64,000 bases of DNA from Rosa chinensis (lineage: Eukaryota; Streptophyta; Magnoliopsida; Rosales; Rosaceae): NCBI RefSeq assembly GCF_002994745.2, contig NC_037091.1, positions 8,084,001 through 8,148,000 on the forward strand. Direction: 5' to 3'. Shown here in pieces: positions 35,936 to 47,136 of the stretch. Below the pieces are notes generated by a model. That model was not told the DNA's origin. It did no database searches and saw only the letters and a list, made by a program, of their open reading frames with translations. A program made the translations under genes and the position numbers. Positions within the stretch are counted from its first letter, which is position 1. Each line of letters begins with the position of its first letter.

Positions 35936-36879
35936 TGCAAATTTTGGAGTTCGAATGGATTTGTTATGATTTTTACCATTTCATATCGGTGAATTTATTC
36001 GATCAGTGAGGATCCGAGCGTTCAATCGACTTGTGGTTTGGACATATCAATCGTAGAAGTATTCCGGAGAAATTGGGTGGTCTCAGATGTGGTTTCGCCT
36101 CAATTGACGTCACTTTGGGAATTTTGGTTCGATTTAGGGTTTCGAATGTTATTCCTTGTGTTTCATTGACTAAATCAAGGCTGTACTTTCCTTAGGTGCT
36201 TGACAAAGTGCATTCTATAAGTAGTCGAATGGTGTGAAGACGCAACGGGAGTTTCGAGGTGAGTAATCTCACAAGGTTCATTAATGAACGGAATTACCTT
36301 TATTGTTTTGAGAGTTATTATTTAACTGCAAACTATAGTTGGTATTAGTAGACATTCCTGAGCGGATGACTACGTATATATATATTTACGTGAAATATTT
36401 ATGTTTTGGTGGGTTTGTGGATTTATGAAGACAATATGCATGAAATGATGCTTTTTATTGTTTTGGGTTGTGGCTTTTGGAAAACAAATGATTGTGGAAA
36501 TGTTGATTTCGATTTGTTTTGAAAAGTCTTGAGATTTGTGTACGAAAACAATATGCATGGATTGATGCTCTTTTATTGTTTTGTGTTATGTCTTTTCGAA
36601 AAACAATGATTATGGAAATGTTGATTTCGATTGTTTTGAAAAGCGTTGAGATTTGCGTAACATTTTGGGTCCAGTGCGACTCCTTTAATGTTTTGCTCCA
36701 AGGGACTGTGCGGCCCGAGGAACGAAGGTCTATGACCTTGGATAGAATATCAGGTAATCACGTCTTTGGCCGGACGAGTGGTTACGTTTCAGTTGGAGCT
36801 CTAATCTATCTGCCATATAGGTAATTCATGGGGTAACGGGAATTGGTTATTGATAACTCATGACATTACGTGTTTTTAG

Positions 36880-37350
36880 TGAACAAGGTGTGAGTTGCTT
36901 CCTTATTAACGGTTTTTAAGGGGACAAGGTGCAAGTTGTTTTCCTTATTAACGATTTGATAGAAATCAAGGTGTGAGTTGCTTTCTATGGTACGATTGAT
37001 AGAATTCAAGGTGTGAGTTGTTTTCTATGTTATATTTGATAGAAATCAAGGTATGAGTTGCTTTCTATGGTACAATTGATGGAATTCAAAGTGTGAGTTG
37101 TTTTCTATGTTATATTTGATGGAAATCAAGTGTGAGTTGCTTTCTATGGTACGATTATGGTACAATTGATAGAATTCAAGGTGTGAGTTGCTTTCTGTGT
37201 TATATTGATAGAATTCAAGTGTGTGTTGTTTTCTATAGTACGATTTTGGTACAATTGATAAAAACCAAGGAGTGAGTTGTTTTCTATGTTTCGTTTTAAA
37301 AGGAACTAAGGTGTAAGTTTCTTTTATTTCGATTTGACAGGAAATTAAAG
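36880..37350 (+). repeat. Minisatellite of solo LTR 4
   Basis: Units with GATAGAAATCAAGGTGTGAG and TTGCTTTCTATGG, the same family as in LTR 1 but with a different number and order of units. The LINE inserted at its right edge. Confidence 0.85.
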
Positions 37351-37363
37351 TGTGAGTTATTCT

Positions 37364-40300
37364 TTTTTTTTTTTTTTTGAAATTGTGATTTCATTGAATC
37401 AGATAACGATTACATCGTTTCGAATGGCATCCCTTATAAATTCGGGAGCTGTTACCAACCAAAGTTGGCTTACATTATTCCTAATAGCATGAGAAGCCAA
37501 TAGATGTGCAACCTTGTTAGCTTCTCTTTTGACATGTATAATGCTAAATCCAGGATTATCTCGTAATAAAGACCTAACCTCTTCAATCAAAACATTCATA
37601 GTAGAGAGATCATGGGAAACCATCTGGATGGCTTGGACCAACAAAGCACAATCACTTTCAAAAATTACCTCGGAGTGTTGCATGGTTTGAGCCATGATTA
37701 ACCCATCTTTGAGCGCTGCAAGCTCAGCATGAAAGGGGGACGTAAGCAAGGAAGATGCCATCACTATTCCGCAACACGCACCCTCCGCCACCGTGTCTTG
37801 AAGCGGCCTGATATGCACCATCACAATTCATCTTTAAGACTCTCTCTGTAGGTGGTTGCCATCGAATAGCCTCCCTATATTGTTGTGGAGGCCTTGCATT
37901 ACTTTTCTTGAAATCCTCATACCACCCCATCGTAAGTAGATAAGCCTCGGAAGCATGCTTGCTTTTTTGGTCCCAGACCTGCGCATTTCTATTCTTCCAA
38001 ATGCCCCATATAAGCATGATCACCTTGTTCATAACCTTCTTGTTAACCTGTGAAGCAACCGCTATAAGCCATTCTTGGATAGATGTAGCTGGGATACTCT
38101 GCCAATTCATCCCAGCCCGACTCCAAACTTCCTGAGCATAAGGGCAAGTCATAAATAAATGCAAACTGTCTACGTGCGTATGATCACAAAGAACGCAACC
38201 TAACTCACCATTATACCCTTTGGTGCTCGTGTTGGCAATATCTGACTAGCAATTCTCCAAGCATTGAGTGCTACTTTACCAGGTACTTTTGCGTTCCAGA
38301 TAGTCCTCCAAACTCCTCTTAGCAGGTCAACAGGTGGCTTGGGAGTTAAAACCATGCCTAATGCCACATCCCTTGCCACGAAATAGGCACTGTTGGTGGT
38401 GAATACTCCCTTCTTATTAAAATGCCAAATCTGTTTGTCCGGCCTAGCTGAGCGACTCAATGGAATGCTCAAAATTAGATCAATATTAGCTGGACAAAAA
38501 TATCTTTGGAGAAGTACAAAATTCCAGTTCCTTGTATGCGAATCAATAAGCTCCATAACAAACTTAGGTGCATCTTGAGCAGGGGGAGATACTGGGCACC
38601 TCAGATAGACATCTGGAATCCAATTATGATTCCAAATATCAATCTGGGAACCTATGCCTACTTGCCATATTAACCCTTGTATGAGTACTCGTCGAGCCTC
38701 CAATATGCTGCGCCAAGAGAATGACAGGGCATATCCCAGCTCTGCATTACAATACTTATCATGGGGGTGATATATTGCCTTATAAAGTCTAGCTATCAAA
38801 GAGTGAGGCTGCTGAAACAATCTCCAACTCTGTTTCGCTAGCATTGCCAAATTAAACCAATGCAGATTCTTGAACCCCATACCTCCAGCCTGTTTGGGAA
38901 CACACAGCCGTTCCCAAGACCACCAATGAATCTTGTTCTTTTCTTCCTAGTCACCCCACCAGAAGCCCGCACACAGCTGATGCAAGTCATCACATAGACT
39001 CAACGGTAGCTTGTAACAATTCATAACATACATTGGCACTGCTTGTCCCATTGCCTTAATTAAAATTTCTTTACCTGCACCACTTAACAGCTTTGCTCTC
39101 CAACTCACAACCTTCTTAGTAAGCTTCTCCTTCAAATAACTGAAAGCTACAGATTTCTTCCGGCCCACATGAGTTGGTAAACCAAGGTATCTGTCATGTT
39201 TATCAACTCGCTTCACTCCCAACAACTGGGCTAAAAATTCCTGCCGATCCAAACTCATACCTTTATTGAAAGCGACCTCACTCTTCTGGAGGTTAACCCG
39301 TTGTCCTAAGGCTATCTCAAAGGTTACAAAATGTTCCGAATTTGTTGACATTCCTCTTCAGTTGCAGTTCCAAACAGAAAGCTATCATCTGCAAAAAGCA
39401 AATGGTGTAACACAGGAGCATAAGAATTAATCTGTAACCCCTGTAGCCACCGTTGATTGACAAAGTGCGAGATCAAAGCCGACAGTCCTTCTCCACACAG
39501 AAAAAACAAATATGGAGATAAAGGATCCCCTTGTCGAATGCCCCTAGTGGTTCTAACATAACCCCGCACCTCTCCATTCACTAGAAAAGAGTAGTTGACT
39601 GTCTGAATACTAGCCATTACCACTTCCACCCATGCCTCAGCAAAACCTAATCTTAGAAGCATACTTTTTAGGAAACTCCATTCAAGCTTGTCGTAGGCCT
39701 TGCTGATATCTAATTTCAAAGAAAAGTGTTCCGCATCAGGCCTCCTCTCATTATGTAAGAAGTGAGCTACCTCTGTTGCAACCAAAGTATTATCAGAGAT
39801 TAATCGGCCCGGCACAAATGCACTTTGTAATGGAGAAATAACCTCTCCCAATAACACTTTCAATCTGTTAGCCAAAACTTTAGAACAAATTCGGTACAGG
39901 ACATTGCATAGAGCAATGGGGCGTAACTCTGTCATATTCTTCAGCTCCTTCACTTTTGGAATAAGAGTAATATGAGTAAAATTCACCTCCCGAAGAAGAT
40001 GACCAGAGGTTAAAAACGAACGTACCGCATCACACACATCTTTTCCAACTGTACTCCAAAATTTCTGATAGAAAAAGGGTGACATACCATCAGGTCCAGG
40101 AGATTTTGAGGGATGTATCTGAAAAGTCGCCACCCTGATTTCCTCGTCAGTGTATTGGGCTAACAGATCTTGATTCATTGTAGGCGATACCAGCCGTGAT
40201 ACTGTTTGTAAGATCAAATTCAAGGCAGTCTCATTTGTGCCTTCAGTGGAAAATACGTTTCGATAGTAGTCACTAACAACTTTCTCAATCTGAACTGGTT

Positions 40301-41552
40301 CTGTCATCCAGTTACCAGACTCATCATTCAGCCCTTTAAGATTGTTTCGTTGCCTCCTGTTGGATGCCCTTCGATGAAAATAAGCGGTGTTTCTATCCCC
40401 CTCTTTTAACCACAGCTCCTTTGATCGTTGGCTCCATATGGTTTCCTCCTGTGTCAACAATTCCTGAAGCCGGACATTTAAATCATGCTTTTCCTGGTTC
40501 ATGGCCAGATCAAAGGGAGCTTCTAACAACTCATTCAGACGAGCCCTAACTACTCGCATCTCCTTCTGTCGAAACTGGAACGTGTTCCGCTGCCAAGCAT
40601 TAAGGCCACTACTAGTTGCTTTAATTTTCTGGCAGACCCGATTCATTAGATCTCTGTCCCCACCATTCTTCCATCCAGTGCGAACGACTCCCTTACACTC
40701 TCGATGTTGTGCCCAGAACTGTTCAAAGCGGAAAATCCATCTTCTCCTGCCCGACTGCAGCAATGGAGCATTGCATATATCAATCAGTAAGGGACAATGG
40801 TCCGAGCAGCTGGGATGCAAGTGAGTGGTCGTGGAATGGCCAAACAGCCGACGTAAACCAGCATTCCAAAATGAACGATCTAATCATTCTTTTGTTTGAT
40901 GATCGGACCAAGTGTAAGGGCTCTCTCTATACCCCATATCAATCAGCGAACAATCCATCACACATTCATGAAATGCTTGCATTTGCACGAGTTTCCTCTC
41001 CCCACCACCAGATTTCTCTGAGCATTCAAGGATTTCATTAAAATCCCCACAAATCAGCCATGGCAACGATACTTGAGCAGCAAGCCGACGCATCAATGCC
41101 CATGTCTCTCTTCTATCCCCGGTCTGTGCATAGCCATATATACCAGTCAATCTCCATTCATCGGGAGAACCCCTCGTCCCAATAGAAACATCAACATGCC
41201 TGGTAGAGTAATTACGGAAATGTAGAGGTACATCATTCATCCACATCAGTGCGACTCCCCTGGAGTCATCACTCTTTTCACAAAGACAATTGTCAAAACC
41301 CACCTTCATGCACAGTGTATCCATCAGCTTTGCATCACATAGAGTTTCTGAGAGAAATAAGATACGTGGCTTCTCCTGCCTTATCAGATCCACCAGCGCT
41401 CTACGTCTACAATTCCCCACAATACCACGACAGTTCCAGGCCAAAACCCTGAACGCCATATAGACTCAGGCCACCTCAAGCGCCGCTTGCTTTTACTTCT
41501 CAGAACTCCTTCGCTCTGCTAGGGTTTCTTTTTTCATGATTCAAAATGAATT
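37364..41552 (-). mobile_element. L1-type LINE inserted in solo LTR 4
   Basis: A T run at 37364-37378 is the poly(A) tail seen from the other strand. A 13-base duplication TGTGAGTTATTCT flanks it (37351-37363 and 41553-41565). LTR 1 shows the same site without the insertion. The element is 4.19 kb, starts about 90 bases before the endonuclease start and has no ORF1, so it is 5'-truncated at ORF2. Confidence 0.92.
37399..41459 (-). pseudogene. LINE ORF2: endonuclease, reverse transcriptase, zinc knuckle, RNase H
   Basis: Read downward from 41459. The AP-type endonuclease starts with LAWNCRG, has CGDFNEIL, and after a TGA at about 40884 the SDHCPLL motif. The reverse transcriptase (40820-39324) has PDGMSPFFYQKFW, RPIALCNVLYRICSK, QSAFVPGRLISDN and FADDSFLF. 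A shift near 39350 and a TAG near 38950 follow. The zf-RVT region has CVLCDHTHVDSLHLFMTCPYA. An RNase H of the plant type ends it, with NCDGAY, HAELAALKDGL, ESDCALLV and REANKVAHLLA, so the catalytic acids and the His are still visible across another shift near 37800. It stops at 37399, only about 20 bases before the tail. RNase H at the end of ORF2 is known in a plant L1 group. Inactive. Confidence 0.9.
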
Positions 41553-42074
41553 TGTGAGTTATTCTCTTTTATTTCCTGTTTTAAGGAATCAAAGCGTGAA
41601 TTTTTTTCCTTATTTCTGGTGTGAGTTGTGTTAACTATTTTGAGTTACTCATACGGGCTTGCAAAAGCTTACCGGGTTTTTTGTGTGACAACCCGGTACA
41701 CTATTCAAACGGTGTAGGGGTTAATCCTGCAAGTTAGGATAATGGGGGCTGAAGCTGAGGTAGCGCCTTTGCAGCTTTATGGCAGGAAGCCATTTTTGTA
41801 ACTTTACCGTTGATAAGGACTTCCGTTGTAGTAAACTCTGAGGAGCATTTACGTTTTATTTTGTTGTTGACAATTTAATTCGTAAGTTTATGTAATATAT
41901 GACTCTGTGGAGCGGGTCAATATTGACATAGTGGGTTCAGAGAATCAATATGTACTTGGGTAAAAAGGGAAAAAGTTTCTAGGTATTTTTGTATTGATGG
42001 CTGAACGTTCACGCATGTATAATTATGAGATTATATATCGATTTTTATTTGTGTAAAAAATCAGGGGCGTGACA

Positions 42075-42385
42075 GGACAACCTGCACATTATATCACGTT
42101 AATTAGTTATTATTCTAACAATTACATAGACCAACTTAACATATAAAAAACATTAGAGTGAAGCTAGAGGTGTCTCTTTGGTTCTGACCATGTAGTATAC
42201 AAGGATATAATATATAAGCTATGATAGAAATTTAGCATTCGAATAAACATAACTATAGAACAATAGATCTAAAAAACTGACGGACATGACAATGAAAAGG
42301 CATAGCAGTGCACATCTGCATATACACTCTCAATTTCAAACCCTTTTGGTCATGAAAACAATTTGTAGAAAACATAGGAAAATAC
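42075..42385. other. CACTA-1 interior beyond the last FCF1 exon
   Basis: AT-rich. I looked for the next FCF1 exon on the minus strand and did not find it. Confidence 0.4.
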
Positions 42386-43774
42386 CTCAGAGCCACACGA
42401 TATTTCTGACCCAACTTTTCAAGCTCTGCCATTACATAATCTGTGATACCAGGAGTGCCTGTATATTTAAAAGACAGCTAAACAATTAGAGAAAAATATA
42501 CAAGAGAAATGGAACATTACCGTGCATTATCAAAACTTTAGGTCACTATCAGAAGTTAACCAATTTCTCTGAATCATTCTTGTTATATAGAAAACTGAAC
42601 ATTCAAGTCCAATTCCTAAGAAACACTAAACATTAATACAAGTGAATAACTCTAAGACTCACACTTTGCAAATGGGCAGTCCATCATTCTCTTCCCCAAA
42701 TCCAACTGCCAAAAGTGAACTAAAACAATTATGGGTAAATTCCTCCTATAGTACCTGAGGTATTGCTACTTGGACAGTTTGATACCCAATGTATTAAAGG
42801 GTACAGTTTGGTACCTGAAGTTAGACTCTGTTTGACACTTTGGTACTTCTGTTAATTTTTCTGTTAAATGTAAGGATAAAATTGACATTTAGAATATATG
42901 TATAAAAAAACATGAGTTTGTGAGTTGATTGACGTTTTTCATAATTTTATAGATATGAATTAATGTTTATGAGTTATGTTGAAGGTGAGATATTTGAATT
43001 TTATGTTAAAAAAATATAATAATCAGATATTTTTTTGTACTATTCTCTATGAATCCACTGATTTTTCCTCCAAAACTTGGATTTTTCCTCCTCTTCATAA
43101 ACACAATGCGATGATATTATTTGGTATTATTTTAGATCTTCATCATTTTTTGGGTCATTTAGGAGAAAATGAAAATGAATTAATGCTTTTGGGTTATGTT
43201 AAAGTTGACATAATTGAATTTTATGTTTAAAAAAATTTAATTGTACGAGACTAGTTTCAATGGAGTACTCATGGGTGTTCACTATATGATTACTATATTT
43301 CTTAAACATAAAATTCGAATATTTCACCTTCAACATAACCCATAATTAAGCATTAATTCATACCTATAAAATTTTGAAGAAAATTGACCCACAAACTCAT
43401 GTTTTTTTATTATGTTTTTATACATATATCCTAAATGTCAATTTTATCCTTACATTTAACAGAAAAATTAACAGAAGTACCAAAGTGTCAAATGGAGTCT
43501 AACTTCAAGTACCAAACTGTCCCCTTTAATACATCAGGTATCAAACCGTCCAAGTAGCAATACCTCAGGTACCATAGGAGGAATTTACCCAACAATTATA
43601 TTATCCAATACAGAAAACTTGAACAAGCTGTAGCTTATACATGAAGCAATTAGCACTAACCACTCACCCTATTCTGGATAGAGAAATTGATAAAGTTGGT
43701 ATCTACCAAAACCTTGTAAGGCAGCCCCCAAAGTAGTGTTGTATTGAAAGAACAACGCCATAGAAACATTTGGC
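42386..43774 (-). pseudogene. FCF1: Captured FCF1 fragment (three exons)
   Basis: Three minus-strand exons with correct splice borders match rRNA-processing protein FCF1, a PIN-domain nucleolar factor of 18S rRNA maturation. Exon A, 43774-43668, reads NVSMALFFQYNTTLG, then after a one-base shift YKVLVDTNFINFSIQNR. Exon B, 42705-42663, reads LDLGKRMMDCPFAK. Exon C, 42458-42386, reads TPGITDYVMAELEKLGQKY then RVALR. Acceptors end in AG and donors are GTGAGT, GTGAGT and GTATTT. The first two exons and the C-terminal half are missing, and the whole lies inside CACTA-1, so this is a transposon-borne copy rather than the parent gene. A Mutator element sits in the intron between A and B. Confidence 0.85.
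42733..43590. mobile_element. Mutator-type element 1 with very long inverted repeats
   Basis: Starts GGGTAAATTCCTCC, ends with its inverted copy, and has the perfect 9-bp duplication AACAATTAT at 42724-42732 and 43591-43599. The inverted arms are about 280 bases each of an 858-base element, so it could fold into a near-complete hairpin. A third, direct copy of the inner part of the arm lies at about 43160-43235. Noncoding. It sits in a captured FCF1 intron. Confidence 0.9.
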
Positions 43775-44545
43775 CTAAATACAATTTTTGCCTTCACATT
43801 TTTCTAAACATCGGAAACATGGTCGTTAGCTATATATATGCTCCAGAAAAACTATCATTTACAAGGAAATACAATTTCAAGCATTTTTTATAATCAACCC
43901 AATTCATTAAACAAAACAGAGTAGTGATAAAAATGGTAAAATCAATCCAACACATCACAGACAAAAGTTCATAGAACACATAGAAACAGAAAGCCAGTTT
44001 AATATGACATACGATTCTTTCTTTGAGTTTTTTGTTATTTTTAGTCTCAGTGTACATTTGAATCTCAATTGCATAAACTTCCAAATGTTGACTTCCTTTT
44101 TTTTGATTATCTGTACCATTTTCTTTTTGACAAGACTATGGAGTTTCTTCATAATCTAATAGTGCAACACAGGTTGCTCTCAACCTTTCAAGATCACAAA
44201 TTCACAGCCATCATAGGTAATAAGATAAACAGATATTACCTAACTCGTTCTCCCATATTCACCCTTCCCAAACCAAATTTTGCAAAGCTTAAGATTTGTC
44301 TTGAACCAATGCCTCTGCACAACAAGACGGAAAGAAACAAGGAAATTAGATGATTTGGCCCTCTTTGTCCAATGGTATTGATTCTTCTTTATAACCTAAA
44401 ATTCATAGCCTCAAGGCAATTGTGATGCATACAAACCAGAACTAGAAGAGTACATGAAAAATCAAGCTTATACCACCAAGTCAATTGATAAAACAAGAAA
44501 TTCAATTGATCTAAGAACTACTTGTTCCCCAAACCTATTGTTTAA
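43775..44545. other. CACTA-1 interior between the FCF1 fragment and the Pack-MULE
   Basis: No exon of FCF1 or casein kinase I could be recognised. Small open frames (43830-44084 minus, 44069-44353 plus) have no supporting motif. It may be captured intron sequence. Confidence 0.35.
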
Positions 44546-44889
44546 GGGAAAATAATCATTTACCCAATTTTAGCTTAAAAATTGCCCACTTACTCCACTA
44601 ACAGTTTTTTAACCTCATTTACCCAAAACACTCTAAGGGATTACTTCCCTAATACCCAATTAATTCTTTTTTTATTCTTTTTGTTTATTTTTGGGACTTT
44701 TTTGCCCTCTCCTTCTTTCTCACTTAGAGAGAGAAGTCATCATCCACCTTGCTGTGCTCCGGTGACCAGTGGCCTGCCGCGGTCTCCGGCGACTGGTGAC
44801 CGAACTCCGGCGATCGGGTGATCGGAATCCGGAGACCGATGATCTGAATTCCGAATCTGATGACTGGCGTCTAATTTTATTACCCCCCA

Positions 44890-45190
44890 ATAATACCCAG
44901 TCATCATATTATTGCCCCCCAAAAATCATATTATTGCTCCCTAATAACAACTTCATTAGGGATCAATGATTTGTGAAAAATGAAGATGTTTTGAATTTTG
45001 AAAGCTTTCGGAGGTTTATCCAAATAAATATATTGTTAATGCCCGGTAATCATATTATTACCCCCCAATAACAAGTCTATTAGGGATCATTAATTAATGA
45101 AAAATGAAGATGTTTATAATTTTGAAAGTTTTAGTAGGGTTATACAAATAAATAATCTCATTATTACCCCCCAATAATCTTATTATTATC
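44890..45190. repeat. Direct duplication in the Pack-MULE
   Basis: A segment of about 140 bases containing TTATTACCCCCCAATAA, ATTAGGGATCA and AATGAAGATGTTT occurs twice (about 44890-45015 and 45045-45175). Further partial copies of CCCCCAATAAT follow. Confidence 0.75.
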
Positions 45191-45359
45191 TTCCAATAAT
45201 CGTTTTATTGCCCACTAATGATATTATTATTGCCCAACCAAATCATAATAAACAAAACAATCACTACTAGCAACATTCCATATTGAAATCGACAAATTTT
45301 TTGGAGAAACAAACCATCGCAACAACCATTGGAGGCCTCGATCCTACGCATTTTACCAG

Positions 45360-45415
45360 AAAGAGGAAAAAAAAAAGAAGAAGAAAAAGAAGAAGAAAAA
45401 GAAGAAGAAGAAGTA
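45360..45415 (+). repeat. AAG/AAGAAA microsatellite
   Basis: A-and-G tract with AAG triplets inside the Pack-MULE. It makes the long Lys/Glu open frame on the plus strand, which is not a gene. Confidence 0.8.
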
Positions 45416-45580
45416 GAGAAGCCTGAAAGACGGCATCAGAGCCCCGACCCGGAGCAAAGCCCGGACCCGAACTCCGGCTTCCTCGTGGAGCTTCGGAGGT
45501 CTGATGACGACCCTGGCGTGGCGGCGGAGCATCGAAGGTTTCTTCTCGTGGCAGCGGTGCTCGCAATCGGAGATGCAGTC

Positions 45581-45780
45581 GAGGTCAAGCATCTCACCGC
45601 GGAACTTGTCGGGTATGGCGTCGACGAGGACAAGCTTCAGAGGTCCTGGGTTAGAATGGGTTGGGCGATCACCAGGCCGACATTGCCACGCCGATGACAG
45701 AGATCTTGGTCTGGCCGTTGGAGGAGGAAGGAGGGCAGCGCCGTGGATGTGCTTAAAGAAGGCCTGGGTTAGGTCGATGA
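45581..45780 (-). pseudogene. Captured L-lactate dehydrogenase fragment
   Basis: On the minus strand the reading shifts frame twice but gives, in order, DLTQAFFKHIHGAA, TKISVIGV, NVGLVIAQPILTQDL and KLVLVDAIPDKFRGEMLDL. These match the N-terminal part of plant L-lactate dehydrogenase: the plant-type leader, then the Rossmann-fold glycine region, then the NAD-binding Asp strand. The enzyme reduces pyruvate to lactate in hypoxia. After MLDL the match stops. About 200 bases of the first exon are carried by the Pack-MULE, with stops and shifts, so it is nonfunctional as enzyme. Confidence 0.78.
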
Positions 45781-45827
45781 TGAAGGCGGTCTGTCAAAAC
45801 TGGTTGGGCTATGCAGTCGGCCGGAGG

Positions 45828-45830
<3 letters not shown>

Positions 45831-45897
<67 letters not shown>
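45831..45897 (+). repeat. GA microsatellite, about 33 repeats
   Basis: Uninterrupted GA run near the right end of the Pack-MULE, next to the lactate dehydrogenase fragment. Confidence 0.95.
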
Positions 45898-45900
<3 letters not shown>

Positions 45901-46266
45901 TAGAGGTGGAGATAGGGGGGAGAGAGACAGAGAGTCTGAGAGCAGAGGGATGAGTTTTAATTTAATTAATAGGGGTTAAAATGTCAATAGATATTAGATT
46001 GGGTAAATGAGGCTAAATAACTCTTAGTAGAGTAAGTGGACAATTTTTAAGCTGAAATTGGGTAAGTGGTCACAACCCCATTGTTTAATGGCATTAGTAA
46101 TAAACCGAAAGCTGAAGCATGTGTGCCAAGCATACCATAAACTCATAAGCCTTTTCAGAGCACAGATTATATACAATTTTCAAATACAAATTGGCATCAA
46201 ACATAACAGAGTAAGCATCAAAACAAAAGTCAACATGAGGAGCTCAATTGCAACAGCAACACTCAC

Positions 46267-46480
46267 CAGCTGAATCGTAACCTCTTTCGCTTGTCTGAAT
46301 ATTCGTACCTACAACAACAAAAAGACCAATAATTTAAGCACCTCCATGAAATCCTCAAATCCAATTTTGACCACAAAACATAATTAGAATCACAAAAGAC
46401 GAACCAAGATAGATCTCCCCAAAGAAGCCGCTACCAATCTTCCGTCCCAGCCTGAACTTATTCTCAATGAGAGACTCCAT
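46267..46480 (-). pseudogene. Captured casein kinase I fragment (two exons)
   Basis: Exon 1 (46480-46405) starts ATG and reads MESLIENKFRLGRKIGSGFF then GEIYLG: the start of a casein kinase I-like Ser/Thr kinase with the glycine loop GSGFFGEIY. It ends at a GTTCGT donor. Exon 2 (46308-46267) has a TTGTAG acceptor and reads TNIQTSE before a one-base insertion destroys the frame in the EEVAIKLE region. A GTGAGT donor follows. The catalytic Lys and the rest of the kinase are missing. The neighbouring sequence to 46870 looks like the leader of the same captured gene. Confidence 0.82.
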
Positions 46481-46712
46481 TTGCGTAACCCGAATAGGAA
46501 AGAAACCTTAACCCCAAAACTACAGACCCTCTTAAAATCAAACCTTTGGAGAGATAATCTAAGCGCCGAGCAGCATACCAGAGCTCTGTTGACTGCACTG
46601 CAACAACATTGCCAAGATTGTCGTCAACTGAAGCAAAACAAAAAGCAGAGAGCAAAAGAAAGCAAAAAAATTTGTACAGACATCACTGTCGGTGTGTGGG
46701 TTCTCCGTGTTG

Positions 46713-46763
<51 letters not shown>

Positions 46764-47089
46764 AGGGTTAGTGTGAAGTGTGAGAGATGGATCTAGATGA
46801 ACCAGAGAGAGAGAGATCTAGGGTTAAACTGAAAAGTGCGAGAGATTGACAGGGAGATAGGGGGCTTTTTGTATTTGCCGTTAGTTAAGATCTCAATAGA
46901 TCCAACGGTTACCACTGAATTTCAAAAACGGAGAAACCCCCAAGTTGATGGACACCAATATCATAAAATATCGTAAAAATTGAGCCCAATTCAAATTTCT
47001 TCATCTGTCAGTTCCGCAAATAGCTTGACAATGGAAAGAAGGGCCCACTTGCATGCACATTTGGACTATTTGGCCTACTTAATACCCAC
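46481..47089. other. Captured casein kinase I leader with GA microsatellite
   Basis: Upstream on the minus strand lies a GA run (46714-46760), then repeated AGATCTAGGGTTA segments like a plant 5' leader, and AT-rich sequence. This is probably the 5' region of the captured kinase gene. No open frame of note. Confidence 0.45.
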
Positions 47090-47111
47090 TGATAACAGAG
47101 GCTCCTCAATA

Positions 47112-47136
47112 AATATATATATATATATATATATAT
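47112..47136 (+). repeat. AT microsatellite near the CACTA-1 right end
   Basis: AT run between two copies of the CACTA-1 subterminal repeat CTACTTAATACCCACTGAT. Confidence 0.9.

Larger units (their letters stand above)
35060..42074 (+). mobile_element. Solo LTR 4, interrupted by a LINE
   Basis: It starts TGTGATGCCCC, ends GGGGCGTGACA, and has GGACA on both sides (35055-35059 and 42075-42079). Without the LINE (37364-41552) it is about 2.8 kb and closely matches LTR 1 through promoter block, leader stem-loop, minisatellite (36880-37350) and 3' block. It lies inside CACTA-1, so it is younger than that element. Confidence 0.88.
44546..46079. mobile_element. Mutator-type element 2 (Pack-MULE) carrying lactate dehydrogenase sequence
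   Basis: The 9-bp duplication ATTGTTTAA lies at 44537-44545 and 46080-46088. Terminal inverted repeats are about 90 bases and imperfect; both contain TTACCCAATTT then AGCTTAAAAATTG, and CCTCATTTACCCAA. The interior has AT-rich tandem blocks on the left and a GC-rich part on the right (45310-45960), whose minus strand carries an L-lactate dehydrogenase fragment. No transposase. It lies inside CACTA-1 next to the casein kinase I fragment. Confidence 0.87.

Noticed and set aside
42386..43774. FCF1 as a native host gene disrupted by transposons
   Set aside because: First exons and C-terminal half are absent, and the fragment lies wholly within CACTA-1 ends with a perfect duplication.
45329..45697. 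122-codon plus-strand frame rich in Lys and Glu
   Set aside because: It is the AAG microsatellite plus the antisense of the lactate dehydrogenase fragment.
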